Assembly (NCBI GenBank): GCA_963738545.1
Contig: CAVTXA010000009.1
Coordinates: 496,001-560,000 of the forward strand
Source: Bog-756 sp963738545
Lineage (GTDB): Bacteria; Actinomycetota; Acidimicrobiia; Acidimicrobiales; RAAP-2
DNA length: 64,000 bases
Direction of reading: 5' to 3'
The position numbers were made by a program, and so were the translations under genes. The notes beneath the pieces are model-generated. The model saw only the letters and a list, made by a program, of their open reading frames with translations, was not told the origin of the DNA and made no database searches. Shown piece after piece: positions 33,930-46,659 of the stretch (position 1 is its first letter; each line of letters begins with the position of its first letter).

Positions 33930-35308
33930 CCCTGTGGCACGGACGGCTCAGCGGCGGCACGGCCGACGTCGTCATGGACTACTCGGTGAGTCTCCACTTC
34001 GACCGGCTGCTGGCCCGGGACGACCTGGCCGGCTCCCGCGCCCACGTGCGGGGACTCGGGCGGGGCGATCTCCTGGACCCCGACGAGGTGGCCACGCTGC
34101 TGGCCGCACTGGACCAGGTGGAGACCGAGCTCGACACTGACGTCTTCGCCTTCAGCCCCGACGACGAGGACATCCACACGGCGGTGGAGCGGCGGGTCAC
34201 CGAGATCGCCGGCGAGGTCGGCGCCAAGCTCCACACCGGCCGCAGTCGCAACGACCAGATCGCCACGGACCTGCGGCTCTACGCCAAGCGGGAGCTGGTG
34301 GTGGTGGCCCGTGAGGTCGTCGCACTCCAAGAGGTGCTCCTCAACCGCGCCCGGGAGGCGGGGGATACCTATCTTCCCGGCTACACCCACCTGCAGCGGG
34401 CCCAGCCCGTCCTGCTGGCCCACCACCTGCTGGCCCACGGCTGGGCCCTGGCCCGGGACGTGGACCGGTTGGTGGCCACCGTGCAGCGGCTCGATGTCTC
34501 ACCGCTCGGCGCCGGGGCGCTGGCCGGATCGTCCCTGCCCCTCGACCCCGACGGCGTGGCCGCCGACCTCGGGTTCGCCGGCCGGTTCGAGAACTCCCTC
34601 GACGCCGTCTCGGACCGGGACTTCGTGGCCGAGGCCCTCTTCGACCTGGCCCTGCTCGGCGTCCACCTCTCCCGCATCGGCGAGGAGTTGGTGCTGTGGT
34701 CGACCGAGGAGTTCGGGTTCGCCGTGTTCGACGACGCCTTCGCCACGGGGAGTTCGATGCTCCCGCAGAAGAAGAACCCCGACGTGGCCGAGCTGGCCCG
34801 GGGGAAGTCCGGCCGGCTGATCGGGAACCTGACCGGCCTGATGGTGACCCTGAAGGGCCTCCCGCTGGCCTACAACCGCGACCTCCAAGAGGACAAAGAG
34901 CCCTTGTTCGATTCGGTGGGCCAATCCCATCTGGCCCTGGCCGCCCTGGCCGGGGTCATGGGCACGTTGCGGTTCCGTGCCGACCGCATGGAGGAGGCGG
35001 CCAACGGGTCGGCCGTGGCCGCCGTGGATCTGGCCGAGTGGCTGGTCCAACAGGGGATGCCCTTCCGACAGGCCCACGCCGTGGTCGGAGGGCTGGTCGG
35101 TGAGTCACTGGACCGCCAGGTGCCCCTGGCCGAGTTGGTGGAGGCCCACCCCGACCTCGGTGCCGATGCGGTCGCACTCCTGGAACCGGGGGTGGCCGTG
35201 ACCCGCCGGACCACCCCGGGTGGGGCAGGACCGGCGGCCGTGGCCGACCAGATGGCCCGGTTCAACGTCCGCGTGCAGAACGATCGGAGTCGGCTGGGCC
35301 CGCCGTAA
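33926..35308 (+). CDS. argH: Argininosuccinate lyase
   Basis: 460 residues, fumarase/aspartase superfamily. Splits argininosuccinate into arginine and fumarate. Motifs: DEDIHTAVERRV, HTGRSRNDQIATDLRLY, TYLPGYTHLQRAQPVLLAHH and the signature GSSMLPQKKNPDVAELARGK. ATG overlaps argG by 4 nt. Last gene of the operon. Confidence 0.96.
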   Translation: MTLWHGRLSGGTADVVMDYSVSLHFDRLLARDDLAGSRAHVRGLGRGDLLDPDEVATLLAALDQVETELDTDVFAFSPDDEDIHTAVERRVTEIAGEVGAKLHTGRSRNDQIATDLRLYAKRELVVVAREVVALQEVLLNRAREAGDTYLPGYTHLQRAQPVLLAHHLLAHGWALARDVDRLVATVQRLDVSPLGAGALAGSSLPLDPDGVAADLGFAGRFENSLDAVSDRDFVAEALFDLALLGVHLSRIGEELVLWSTEEFGFAVFDDAFATGSSMLPQKKNPDVAELARGKSGRLIGNLTGLMVTLKGLPLAYNRDLQEDKEPLFDSVGQSHLALAALAGVMGTLRFRADRMEEAANGSAVAAVDLAEWLVQQGMPFRQAHAVVGGLVGESLDRQVPLAELVEAHPDLGADAVALLEPGVAVTRRTTPGGAGPAAVADQMARFNVRVQNDRSRLGPP

Positions 35309-35424
35309 CGGGTCCCGGCCCGGGGGGGACTGCACGATGTGGATGCTCCCGTAGGGCTCGAGTCGCACCGCGCCACGCCGGTGCGTGACGTCGATCCACG
35401 GGGGTCTCGTGGAAGGCTGTGCCC

Positions 35425-37311
35425 GTGATCGTCCTGATCCTCATCGGATTCCTGGGGGGTCTGGTCACGGGGATCTCCCCGTGCATCCTCCCCGTCCTCC
35501 CGGTGATCTTCGCCGCCGGGGCGGCCAGCGGCCTGGAGGACGAGGCGTCCGCCGGCGCGCCGACCGGCCCTGATCTCCCCGGTGCCGTTCTCCCCGGTGC
35601 GGTCGACGCGGCGTCCGAGGGGACCGACTCCGACACCGCCTCGGCGTCATCGGCCGGTATCGGCACCACCGTGGCCACCCGGCCCCGGGCCGCTGTCACC
35701 CCGGCGCCCGGTCCCGTGACGCGTCAGGCCGAGTTCCGTCGCCGCCGCCAACCCTTCGCCGTCGTCGGCGGCCTGGTCCTCAGCTTCGCCGTGGTCACCC
35801 TTATCGGGTCGTGGCTGCTCAGCCTCCTGGGCCTGCCCCAGGACCTGCTGCGCTGGATCGGCCTGGTCGTCCTCGGCCTGGTGGGACTGGGGCTGATCGT
35901 GCCGGCCGTGGGGGAGTGGCTCGAGCGGCCCTTCGCCCGACTGGCCCGTGGTCGACAGCACTCCAACGCCGGGGGGTTCGTCCTCGGTCTCAGCCTGGGC
36001 CTGGTCTTCGTGCCGTGTGCCGGGCCGGTGCTGACGGCCATCACCGTGGTCGGGGCCAAACACCGCTACGGCTTCTCGTCGATCGTCCTGACCGCGTCCT
36101 TCGCCCTCGGGATCGCCGTGCCCCTGCTCATCTTCGCCGTCCTGGGCCAGCGCCTGGCCGAACGGACGCGCTCGGTCCGGTCCCGAGCGGTCATCGCCCG
36201 TCGGGTGATCGGGGCGGTACTCGTGGTGACGGCCCTGGTCGTCGGACTCAACCTCACCGACGGGCTGCAGCGGGCGGTGCCGGGCTACACCAACGCCCTC
36301 CAGAGCCATATCGAATCCAACACGTCGGCCACCCAGGCCCTCGGGCAGGTCACCGGCAACGTGGCCTCCGGGGCGCTCGCCACCTGCACCCCCGAGAGCC
36401 CGGTCCTCCAGCAGTGCGGGACGGCACCGGCCCTCGTCGGGATCAGCCACTGGCTGAACACGCCCGGGGACCGGCCACTTTCGCTGGCCGGCCTGAAGGG
36501 TCGGGTGGTGCTGGTCGACTTCTGGACGTACTCGTGCATCAACTGTCAGCGGACCCTGCCCCATGTCGAGGCATGGAACCGGGCCTACGCCGCCGACGGC
36601 CTGACCATCATCGGCGTGCACACCCCCGAGTTCGCCTTCGAGCACGTGACGTCCAACGTGGTCCAGGCCGCCGATCAGCTCGGCGTCCACTATCCGATCG
36701 CCCAGGACAACGACTACACGACCTGGAACGCCTACAAGAACAACTACTGGCCGGCCGAGTACCTGATCGACGCCACCGGGACCATCCGCCACGTGGACTT
36801 CGGTGAAGGCCAGTACGACCAGACCGAGTCGTTCATCCGTCAGCTGTTGGTGGCGGCCAATCCCGGCATCCACCTCCCCGCACCCACCGATGTGGCCGAC
36901 CTGACCCCGGACGAGGCCACCACCCCCGAGTCGTATCTGGGCTATCAGCACGGCACCCCCAATCTGGCCGGGCAGACGGTGGTCGAGGACCAGATGGCTC
37001 CCTACCGGACGCCGTCACCGGTTCCAGCCGACGAATACGCCTACGGGGGTGACTGGAAGATCGGGGCCGAGGCGTCGACGGCGGGCTCGGGGGCCACGCT
37101 GTCCCTCGCCTTCCAGGCCAAGGACGTGTACCTGGTCCTCGGGGGCACTGGCACCATCCAGGTGTCGGTCAACGGTAAGCCCACCAAGACGGTCACGGTC
37201 AGCGGGGAGCCCACCCTCTACCACCTGGTGGGATCCACCGGCAGCGAGCAGGCGCTGCTCTCCCTGGCCGTATCGCCAGGGGTGCAGGCCTACGACTTCA
37301 CCTTCGGCTAG
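35425..37311 (+). CDS. dipZ: DipZ-like protein: CcdA/DsbD membrane domain + thioredoxin + C-terminal beta domain
   Basis: About 628 residues. The N-terminal ~300 residues form a CcdA-type membrane reductase: first helix with SPCILPVLPVI, and FVPCAGPVLTAITVVG later, giving the two redox cysteines. A ~90-residue hydrophilic Ala/Asp-rich insert separates helix 1 from helix 2. An extracytoplasmic thioredoxin-like domain follows, with the unusual motif YSCINCQRTLP, as in M. tuberculosis DipZ. The final ~130 residues look like a beta-sandwich. Role: carrying electrons across the membrane to reduce exported thiols. GTG 35425 follows GGAAGG by 8 nt; a GTG at 35419 is less well spaced. Confidence 0.85.
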   Translation: MIVLILIGFLGGLVTGISPCILPVLPVIFAAGAASGLEDEASAGAPTGPDLPGAVLPGAVDAASEGTDSDTASASSAGIGTTVATRPRAAVTPAPGPVTRQAEFRRRRQPFAVVGGLVLSFAVVTLIGSWLLSLLGLPQDLLRWIGLVVLGLVGLGLIVPAVGEWLERPFARLARGRQHSNAGGFVLGLSLGLVFVPCAGPVLTAITVVGAKHRYGFSSIVLTASFALGIAVPLLIFAVLGQRLAERTRSVRSRAVIARRVIGAVLVVTALVVGLNLTDGLQRAVPGYTNALQSHIESNTSATQALGQVTGNVASGALATCTPESPVLQQCGTAPALVGISHWLNTPGDRPLSLAGLKGRVVLVDFWTYSCINCQRTLPHVEAWNRAYAADGLTIIGVHTPEFAFEHVTSNVVQAADQLGVHYPIAQDNDYTTWNAYKNNYWPAEYLIDATGTIRHVDFGEGQYDQTESFIRQLLVAANPGIHLPAPTDVADLTPDEATTPESYLGYQHGTPNLAGQTVVEDQMAPYRTPSPVPADEYAYGGDWKIGAEASTAGSGATLSLAFQAKDVYLVLGGTGTIQVSVNGKPTKTVTVSGEPTLYHLVGSTGSEQALLSLAVSPGVQAYDFTFG

Positions 37312-37425
37312 CGCCCGGGCCTGACGCACAATGTGCCGATCCGCCCGGGGCCTCCCGGCCGCTACCATGGCCTGACCGGAACCCAGAGGGCGTCCACGCG
37401 ACGGCCTCGGGGTGCGGGGGTGCGA

Positions 37426-37454
37426 TTGACACACGACCCGCGACCGGGTACTGT
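37426..37454 (+). promoter_or_regulatory. rRNA operon promoter P1
   Basis: TTGACA (37426-37431), exactly 17 nt spacer, TACTGT (37449-37454). This is the most consensus-like promoter in the window. Transcription should begin near 37461, about 300 nt before 16S. Confidence 0.85.
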
Positions 37455-37460
37455 AACTAG

Positions 37461-37761
37461 TCCCGGTGAACGACCCGTAAGGGCGTCGCCAGGCACCTAC
37501 AGATCGGGGCCCTTGGTCCTGCCTGTGGAGAATCCGGCACCAACGCTTTGTATTGCGTGTGCCCGGTCGCTCCTTGAAAACGGAATAGTGATAGCCAAAA
37601 GTCAGTGCGGGCGATCGCGGGGAAACTCGAGATCGCCAGTCAATTCAAAGCATTGAACGGACAATGTCTGTTCTTTGCCAGTATTCAGTTGACCGAGAGG
37701 ATCAGTGTCCTCGACGTCAGCTCTTCGATTTTGGTCAGGCCCTCGGGTCTGGCTGAGGTCT
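37461..37761 (+). promoter_or_regulatory. rRNA leader with boxA-like site and 16S processing stem
   Basis: Leader of the precursor rRNA. The arm at 37571-37596 pairs with 39431-39456 in the spacer (16 perfect bp at 37577-37592 / 39435-39450, longer with wobble), bringing the 16S ends together for RNase III. A boxA-like TGTTCTTTG lies at 37669-37677; the same core recurs in the spacer at 39580, consistent with Nus-dependent antitermination. Confidence 0.7.
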
Positions 37762-39659
<1,898 letters not shown>

Positions 39660-40183
39660 CCAAGTTATAAAGAGTCAACGGCGGATGCCTTGGCGCCTGA
39701 AGCCGAAGAAGGACGTGGGAGGCTGCGATAAGCCACGGGGAGCTGCCTACCAAGCGCGGATCCGTGGATGTCCGAATGGGGAAACCCGGCACCCGTCATG
39801 GGGTGTCACCCTGGTCTGAACGCATAGGACCAGTGGAGGGAACCGGGGGAATTGAAACATCTCAGTACCCCGAGGAGAGGAAAACAACAGTGACTCCCTG
39901 AGTAGCGGCGAGCGAAACGGGATGAGCCTAAACCGAGTTGGTGGTAAAGCCTGATGGCGTTGCCAATTCGGGGTTGTGGGAGCCGATAGAAGGTGCATCA
40001 GAACCTTCACGGAGTTACAAAACCAATTGCTTAGTGGAAGCATCCAGGAAAGATGCGCCGCAGAGGGTAACAGCCCCGTACACGAAAAGCTTTGGACTCC
40101 GATCGGATTTCCCGAGTAGCGCCGGATCCGGGAAAGCCGGCGTGAATCTGCGAGGACCACCTCGTAAGGCTAAGTACTCACAG

Positions 40184-40231
<48 letters not shown>

Positions 40232-40841
40232 GGGAGGGGAGTGAAATAGTACCTGAAACCGTTGACTTACAATCAGTCAGAGCGTCGTCAGCACCTTTGG
40301 TGCTGGCCGTGATGGCGTGCCTTTTGAAGAATGAGCCAACGAGTTACGGTGTGTGGCGAGGTTAACCAGCGATGGGGAGCCGAAGCGAAAGCGAGTCTTA
40401 ATAGGGCGAATTAGTCGCATGCTGTAGACCCGAAGCCGAGTGAGCTAGCCATGGGCAGGCTGAAGCGGGGGTAAGACCCCGTGGAGGGCCGAACCCACCC
40501 TGGTTGAAAACAGGGGGGATGACCTGTGGTTAGGGGTGAAAGGCCAATCAAACTCGGTGATAGCTGGTTCTCCCCGAAATGCATTTAGGTGCAGCGTCGG
40601 GCGTTCAGCATCGGAGGTAGAGCACTGAATGGGCAAGGGGGCCTACAAGCTTACTGACCCCAATCAAACTCCGAATGCCGATGCTTTAGAGCCTGGCAGT
40701 GAGACTACGAGGGATGAGCTTCGTTAGTCGAGAGGGAAACAGCCCAGACCGCCAGCTAAGGCCCCTAATTATTGACTAAGTGGAAAACGATGTGGGAACG
40801 CGAAGACAGCCAGGAGGTTGGCTCAGAAGCAGCCATCCTTA

Positions 40842-40872
<31 letters not shown>

Positions 40873-41760
40873 GTCCTGCGCGGACAATGTAACGGGGCTC
40901 AAGTCAATAGCCGAAGCTGCGGATTTCCATTCCGCCTGATCTTCGATGCCGCAAGGTGTCGATACATGGTCGGGAGTCACGGAGTGGGAGTGGTAGGGGA
41001 GCGTCGATCCTGCTGAGAAGCGGCGGTGTAAACCGTCGTGGAGCGTGGTCGAGTGAGAATGTTGGTATGAGTAGCGAGAGAGGGGTGAGAAACCCCTCCG
41101 CCGTAAGCCCAAGGGTTCCTGGGGAAGGCTAATCCTCCCAGGGTAAGTCGGGAGCTAAGGCGAGGCCGAGAGGCGTAGTCGATGCACAACTGGTTGATAT
41201 TCCAGTACTTCCGTGTCCGCGCCCAATCCAATAGTGGTGTCCTAAGGGGCTGTCCTTCGGGGCGAACCGACCGACCCATTGGCGGATAGCGAAGGAGGGA
41301 CGCAGGAGGGTAGGTGAGCCCAGGCGTTGGTTGTCCTGGGGTAAGCGAGTAGGGAGAGGTCTAGGCAAATCCGGACCTCATGAATCCTGAGACGCGATGC
41401 CGAGCCACACCAGGCGAAGTCACTAATCCCATGCTGCCGAGAAAAGCTTCTAGCGAGCTGGCACGGAACCCGTACCCCAAACCGACACAGGTGGGCGGGT
41501 AGAGAATACCAAGGCGATCGGGAGAACTGTGGTTAAGGAACTCGGCAAAATACCTCCGTAACTTCGGGAGAAGGAGGGCCTCACTAGGATGACGAACTTC
41601 GCGTTCTGAGTCTGAAGAGGCCGCAGAGAATAGGGGAAAGCGACTGTTTACTAAAAACACAGGAGCGTGCGAAGTCGTAAGACGATGTATACGCTCTGAC
41701 GCCTGCCCGGTGCCGGAAGGTTACGGGGAAGGGTTAGCCCTCGGGCGAAGCTCTGAACCT

Positions 41761-41795
<35 letters not shown>

Positions 41796-42138
41796 TTGTA
41801 AAAGGGCCGTTACAAAACCCCGCTATATGCTGGAACATCCGAGTATCCGGTGGTACTCATCCGTGTCACGCCCACTTTTTTGGGTGGCGGCGCGGGTAGT
41901 GAAAATCCATCCGGTGCGGACAATCAGCAGGAAACTGCCACAAGTTGACAGGATCCTCAGAGACTGCACGCGAGGCTCCGAGATCGTCGGAACTCCAGTT
42001 TTGCTGGAGGAAGGCGACCGAGGATGAAGATACAGTCCGAACCCCATGGCGACATGGGGAGCCAGGCAGAAATGATCTGGCCGCTCGACTCGAGGTCCAC
42101 CGAGATTGGGTGACCGAGCGTTGAGAAGTAACAAAGTG
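41796..42138 (+). mobile_element. Group I intron 1 in 23S (after E. coli U1923), no ORF
   Basis: 343 nt. The 5' exon ends AACGGT; the internal guide GCCGTT (41806-41811) pairs with it, leaving the expected U-G at the splice site. The preceding AGG (41803-41805) pairs with the 3' exon CCT (P10). The intron ends in G (42138). Core elements: P at 41828, Q within 41913-41934, R at 41955-41964 and S (GAAGATACAGTCC) at 42026-42038; a P9-like hairpin at 42042-42059. It has no recognisable protein; the 66-codon ORF at 41827 is a chance frame. Any homing function would have to come from elsewhere. Confidence 0.92.
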
Positions 42139-42146
42139 CCTAAGGT
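42139..42146 (+). other. Eight-nucleotide 23S exon between the two introns
   Basis: CCTAAGGT, corresponding to E. coli C1924-U1931. It is flanked on the left by the terminal G of intron 1 and on the right by intron 2. Its first three bases form P10 with intron 1 and its last bases must serve as 5' splice site for intron 2. Confidence 0.85.
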
Positions 42147-42973
<827 letters not shown>

Positions 42974-43231
42974 CGACTTTCCTACTGTCTCAACCACAGA
43001 CCCGGCGAAATTGAAGTACGAGTAAAGATGCTCGTTAGCTGCATCAGGACGGAAAGACCCCGTGGACCTTTACTACAGCTTGCTGTTGAGTTTTAGTTCA
43101 TATTGTGTAGGATAGGTGGGAGACTTTGAAGCATTGGCGCCAGCCAGTGTGGAGTCAACCTTGAAATACCACCCTTTATGTGCCGGAACCCTAACCTCGG
43201 TCCGTTATCCGGATCAGGGACAGCGTCAGGT

Positions 43232-43263
<32 letters not shown>

Positions 43264-43482
43264 ATGTAACGGAGGCGCCCAAAGGTTCCCTCAGGCTGGT
43301 TGGCAATCAGCCGTCGAGTGCAATGGCACAAGGGAGCTTGACTGCGAGACCTACAAGTCGAGCAGGTGCGAAAGCAGGGCATAGTGATCCAGCGGTTGCT
43401 TGTGGAAGCGCCGTTGCTCAACGGATAAAAGGTACCCCGGGGATAACAGGCTCATCTTCCCCAAGAGTCCATATCGACGGGA

Positions 43483-43528
<46 letters not shown>

Positions 43529-43529
43529 C

Positions 43530-43565
<36 letters not shown>

Positions 43566-43581
43566 TACGCGAGCTGGGTTT

Positions 43582-43613
<32 letters not shown>

Positions 43614-43643
43614 ATGCAGCCGTAGGAGATTTGAGGAAGGCTA

Positions 43644-43674
<31 letters not shown>

Positions 43675-43730
43675 GCTCTCGTGTGTCAGTTGTCCTGCCA
43701 AGGGCACCGCTGATTTGCGACCTTCGGGTG

Positions 43731-43762
<32 letters not shown>

Positions 43763-43898
43763 TCGTTCCAAGATGAAATCTCCCACAGGGTTAACCTGGT
43801 AAGGCCCGTGGTTAGACGACCACGTTGATAGGCCGGAAGTGTACGTGCGGTAACGCATTCAGCTGACCGGTACTAATCGGCCGAGGGCTTGGGAACTT

Positions 43899-43917
43899 GC
43901 TCGTGCTCGCTATGGAA
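43899..43917 (+). repeat. 23S processing stem, 3' arm
   Basis: Perfect complement of 39630-39648. Downstream, before 5S, are a GTGGCCG/CGGCCAC hairpin (43927-43944) and a longer imperfect stem (43947-43958 with 43980-43994) that probably guides 5S maturation. Confidence 0.85.
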
Positions 43918-44005
43918 CGCTCAGGGGTGGCCGATTTCGGCCACACCGGGCTCGGACGTCATCCCCTTCAGGGGTTGACCGTCCTCGAGCCCCGGAGAGC
44001 GCACA

Positions 44006-44125
44006 GTTTCCGGTGGCCATGGCGGCGGAGAGACACCCGTTCCCATTCCGAACACGGCAGTTAAGCCCGCCAGCGCCGATGGTACTTGGGGGGTAGCCCC
44101 CTGGGAGAGTAGGACGCCGCCGGGA
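44006..44125 (+). rRNA. rrf: 5S ribosomal RNA
   Basis: About 119 nt. It contains the conserved CCCGTTCCCATTCCGAACAC loop and the closing helix between TTTCCGGTGG at the start and CCGCCGGGA at the end. Third gene of the operon, ~110 nt after 23S. Confidence 0.95.
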
Positions 44126-44133
44126 TTTCTCCA

Positions 44134-44167
44134 GACAATGCCCTCCGCCTCGGCGGGGGGCATTGTC
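44134..44167. terminator. Terminator hairpin after 5S, probably bidirectional
   Basis: A 16-bp stem with one mismatch: arms GACAATGCCCTCCGCC and GGCGGGGGGCATTGTC around a TC loop. There is no T tract. It lies 8 nt after 5S and 30 nt beyond the stop of the convergent efeB, so it can serve both. Confidence 0.75.
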
Positions 44168-44197
44168 GCGCCCAGGCTCATGCGGGTGTGGCCGGGG

Positions 44198-45475
44198 TCA
44201 GAGCAGTCCGTGGCCCCACGTCTGGCCGGCGGTGATCCCCGGCGGGCAGGCGAAGATGGCACTCCCCGTGGGCTCGAGGTACTGGACCAAGGCGTCCCGC
44301 TCCGACAGAGCCTGCTGGATGGGGATGAACTGTTTCCGTGGGTCGTTCTGGAAGCAGATGAAGAAGAGTCCGGCGTCGAGTTCCCCGGTAACGGAGTCGA
44401 TGCCGTCGATGAAGCTGTAGCCCCGGCGGAGAATGGCCTGGCCTGCGTTCGAGTCTGGTGCGGCCACGCGGATGTGGGCATGGGTGGGGATGAGGGGTTG
44501 GCCGTCCGGGCCGAGGGCTGACAGGTCGACCGGGTCGGTGGCCCGCTTCGAGCCCAGCGGAGCGCCGCTGTCCTTGGCCCTCCCGATGGTCTGCTCCTGG
44601 TCGTCGAGGGTGCTCCGATCCCAGGCTTCGAGATGGGTGCGGATCCTCCTCGACACGAGGTAGGTGCCCCCCGTCATCCAGGACGGACCGGCCGTTCCAT
44701 CGACCCAGACGTATCGGTCCATGGCCGCATCGTCACCCGGTTGCAGGTTGTTGGTACCGTCCTGGAATCCGAGCAGGTTGCGGGGCGTGGGCTGGCCGTG
44801 GCCGGCTGAGGCCGCCCGGCCGAAGCCCAACTGCAGGTAGCGCACCGTGGCCGAACCCTCCGCCAGACGGGTCAGATTGCGGATGGCGTGGACGGCTACC
44901 TGGGCGTCGTCGGCGCAGGCCTGGAGACAGAGGTCGCCTCCGCTCCGGTCGGGATCCAGGGCGTCGCCAGGAAAGGCGGGCAGGTCGACCAGGGCCTCGG
45001 GACGGTGGGGTCCGAGCCCGAACCGCTGGTCGAACAGACTGGGCCCGAACCCGATAGTGAGGGTGAGCCGGGACGGTCCGAGGCCGAGGGCCTCCCCGGT
45101 GTCCGACGGGGGGGTGAACGGACCGGTGGGACCGGCAACCGGCTGTCCGGTAGCCAGCCGAGTGGCGGCCGCGGTCCATGTTGACAAGAGCGCGGCCAGA
45201 CCCGAGGACCCGACGGCGGTGACGTCGAAGCCGGCAAACACCAGGTGGGCCTGTTCGGGCGTCGTGATCCCTGACTGGTACCGACCATGGAAGGGGACGG
45301 CGCTGCCCGCACCGGCGATCTCCGCTGCCGGTTGCGCCGCCGCAGGGGCGCCACCCGGGATGGCCGCTCCGGCCAGGACGGCTGAGGCCAGTCCCGTCCC
45401 GGCCAACAGCTGTCTCCGGCTGACGACGCCCTTCCGGCCGTCCCGGGTCCCTCCGGGACCGGTGTCGGCGCTCAC
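44198..45475 (-). CDS. efeB: Dye-decolorizing heme peroxidase, Tat-exported (EfeB-like)
   Basis: 425 residues. The N-terminus has a twin-arginine signal (VSRRQLLAGTGLASAVLAG) ending near APAAAQPA. The DyP domain has the catalytic-Asp motif GFQDGTNN, the proximal His region THAHIRVAAP and the heme-side Arg in ILRRGYSFIDG. With an imelysin-type EfeO 10 nt upstream, it probably takes part in iron or heme-iron uptake outside the membrane. It starts with GTG at 45475. The stop faces the rRNA operon terminator. Confidence 0.9.
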   Translation of the reverse strand: MSADTGPGGTRDGRKGVVSRRQLLAGTGLASAVLAGAAIPGGAPAAAQPAAEIAGAGSAVPFHGRYQSGITTPEQAHLVFAGFDVTAVGSSGLAALLSTWTAAATRLATGQPVAGPTGPFTPPSDTGEALGLGPSRLTLTIGFGPSLFDQRFGLGPHRPEALVDLPAFPGDALDPDRSGGDLCLQACADDAQVAVHAIRNLTRLAEGSATVRYLQLGFGRAASAGHGQPTPRNLLGFQDGTNNLQPGDDAAMDRYVWVDGTAGPSWMTGGTYLVSRRIRTHLEAWDRSTLDDQEQTIGRAKDSGAPLGSKRATDPVDLSALGPDGQPLIPTHAHIRVAAPDSNAGQAILRRGYSFIDGIDSVTGELDAGLFFICFQNDPRKQFIPIQQALSERDALVQYLEPTGSAIFACPPGITAGQTWGHGLL

Positions 45476-45485
45476 AAGTCGTCGC

Positions 45486-46508
45486 TCATGAGGTGGCCCC
45501 GGAGGTTCCGTAGGGGGTGAGCAGCGCCGAGAGCCTGGCCAACCCGGCAGCGGTGGCGTCCACCTGCTGGGCCAGGGACCGCTGTGTCATCACCGGGATG
45601 GTGTCATCGACCCGTTGGTCCGGCGGCCCGAGGGCGGCTACGTCGGCCTCCAGGGTGGCGAACGACGAGGCCACAGCGGCGGTCAGCGGGGAGGAGACCA
45701 TCCGGGCCAGGGGCTGGATGGCCGAGAAGGCGGATGCAGCAGCCCCGACGGTGGCGGCAATGTCCACGGTGTCGAGGTGCGAATAGAGCTCCTCGCCGCC
45801 GGGAACGGCCACATCGTCCACCCAGCCCAGTTCATCGACGGCGGTGGTCCCGATGGTCTCGGGATCGAGTGCGTTCCTCGAAAGGAGGTACTGGGCCACC
45901 GGGGCCTGGGCGGCCAGGCCACTGGTGTCGTCCAGTGCGGCGGCGAGCGCCCCGGCCGGGTCGGTGCCCGAGGTGGGGGACCACAGGTCCCGCTCGACGG
46001 CGTGGAGTCCGGCGAGGCTCTGGCCCGAGCCGACGTCGGTCGAGCGCTCGTCCAGGGTCGAGGCGATGACCGTGTTGCCGCTCTCCAGGAGGCGGAACCC
46101 GTCGTAGGCCGATTGGGCCCCGATCTCGTCGGAGCGGGCCGCGGGCAGGTTCCCGGCCAGGAGGTCGGCCTGCAGCCGCCCGATGGTGGCCACGAAGGCG
46201 GCGGCATCGTTGCCGATCTCGGCCCGGAACGAGGTGGTGGCCTCCCGGGCCGCCGCGATGCCCGAAGCAGTGGTGTCGCCCCCGCCCAGTGATCCTGTGA
46301 CCCGGTAGCCGCCAGCCGCCCCTCCGGAGGCCACCGTCGACGCCGATCCGGACCCGGGTTTCGGGGAGGTCACCGCCGTTCCGCAGGCTCCGGCGAGGAG
46401 GCCGATGGCGGTCAGCACCACGATCAGAGCCGGCCGTGGGCGCGACGGTGGCTTTGGCGAAGGACCGTGGTCCACGTGGTTGCCGGTCGGGCCTGGTGGT
46501 GCGCTCAC
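45486..46508 (-). CDS. efeO: Imelysin-domain (M75) lipoprotein, EfeO/EfeM-like
   Basis: 340 residues. A signal peptide ends at a lipobox-like LLAGAC near residue 40 (-3 is Ala, slightly atypical). The M75 domain (~residues 75-335) contains the HxxE motif in GLHAVERDLW, a likely metal site. The N-terminal cupredoxin domain of E. coli EfeO is absent, so it is closer to EfeM. It precedes efeB; the permease efeU is not next to it. GTG 46508 is chosen because TACCCT (complement of 46519-46524) lies 10 nt upstream and the signal peptide follows. Confidence 0.85.
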   Translation of the reverse strand: MSAPPGPTGNHVDHGPSPKPPSRPRPALIVVLTAIGLLAGACGTAVTSPKPGSGSASTVASGGAAGGYRVTGSLGGGDTTASGIAAAREATTSFRAEIGNDAAAFVATIGRLQADLLAGNLPAARSDEIGAQSAYDGFRLLESGNTVIASTLDERSTDVGSGQSLAGLHAVERDLWSPTSGTDPAGALAAALDDTSGLAAQAPVAQYLLSRNALDPETIGTTAVDELGWVDDVAVPGGEELYSHLDTVDIAATVGAAASAFSAIQPLARMVSSPLTAAVASSFATLEADVAALGPPDQRVDDTIPVMTQRSLAQQVDATAAGLARLSALLTPYGTSGATS

Positions 46509-46647
46509 GATCGGCCCAAGGGTAGGGGACCGTGGGCCAGTTTCGACGGCGCCGTGAGCCCTCGAACCCTGCGGTCGCGTGAGCCGATCATCGGTGGCGA
46601 GCCCAGCGGCGGGCGTGCCCCATCGTGGAGGTGGGCAAGGGCGCCGA

Positions 46648-46653
46648 TACAAT
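46648..46653 (+). promoter_or_regulatory. -10 element of the TPR protein gene (leaderless)
   Basis: TACAAT lies 6 nt before the ATG at 46660. Confidence 0.55.
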
Positions 46654-46659
46654 GGCCTC

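Noticed and set aside
41827..42027. 66-codon ORF in intron 1 as a small endonuclease
   Set aside because: No LAGLIDADG, HNH or GIY-YIG motif; it spans the ribozyme core by chance.
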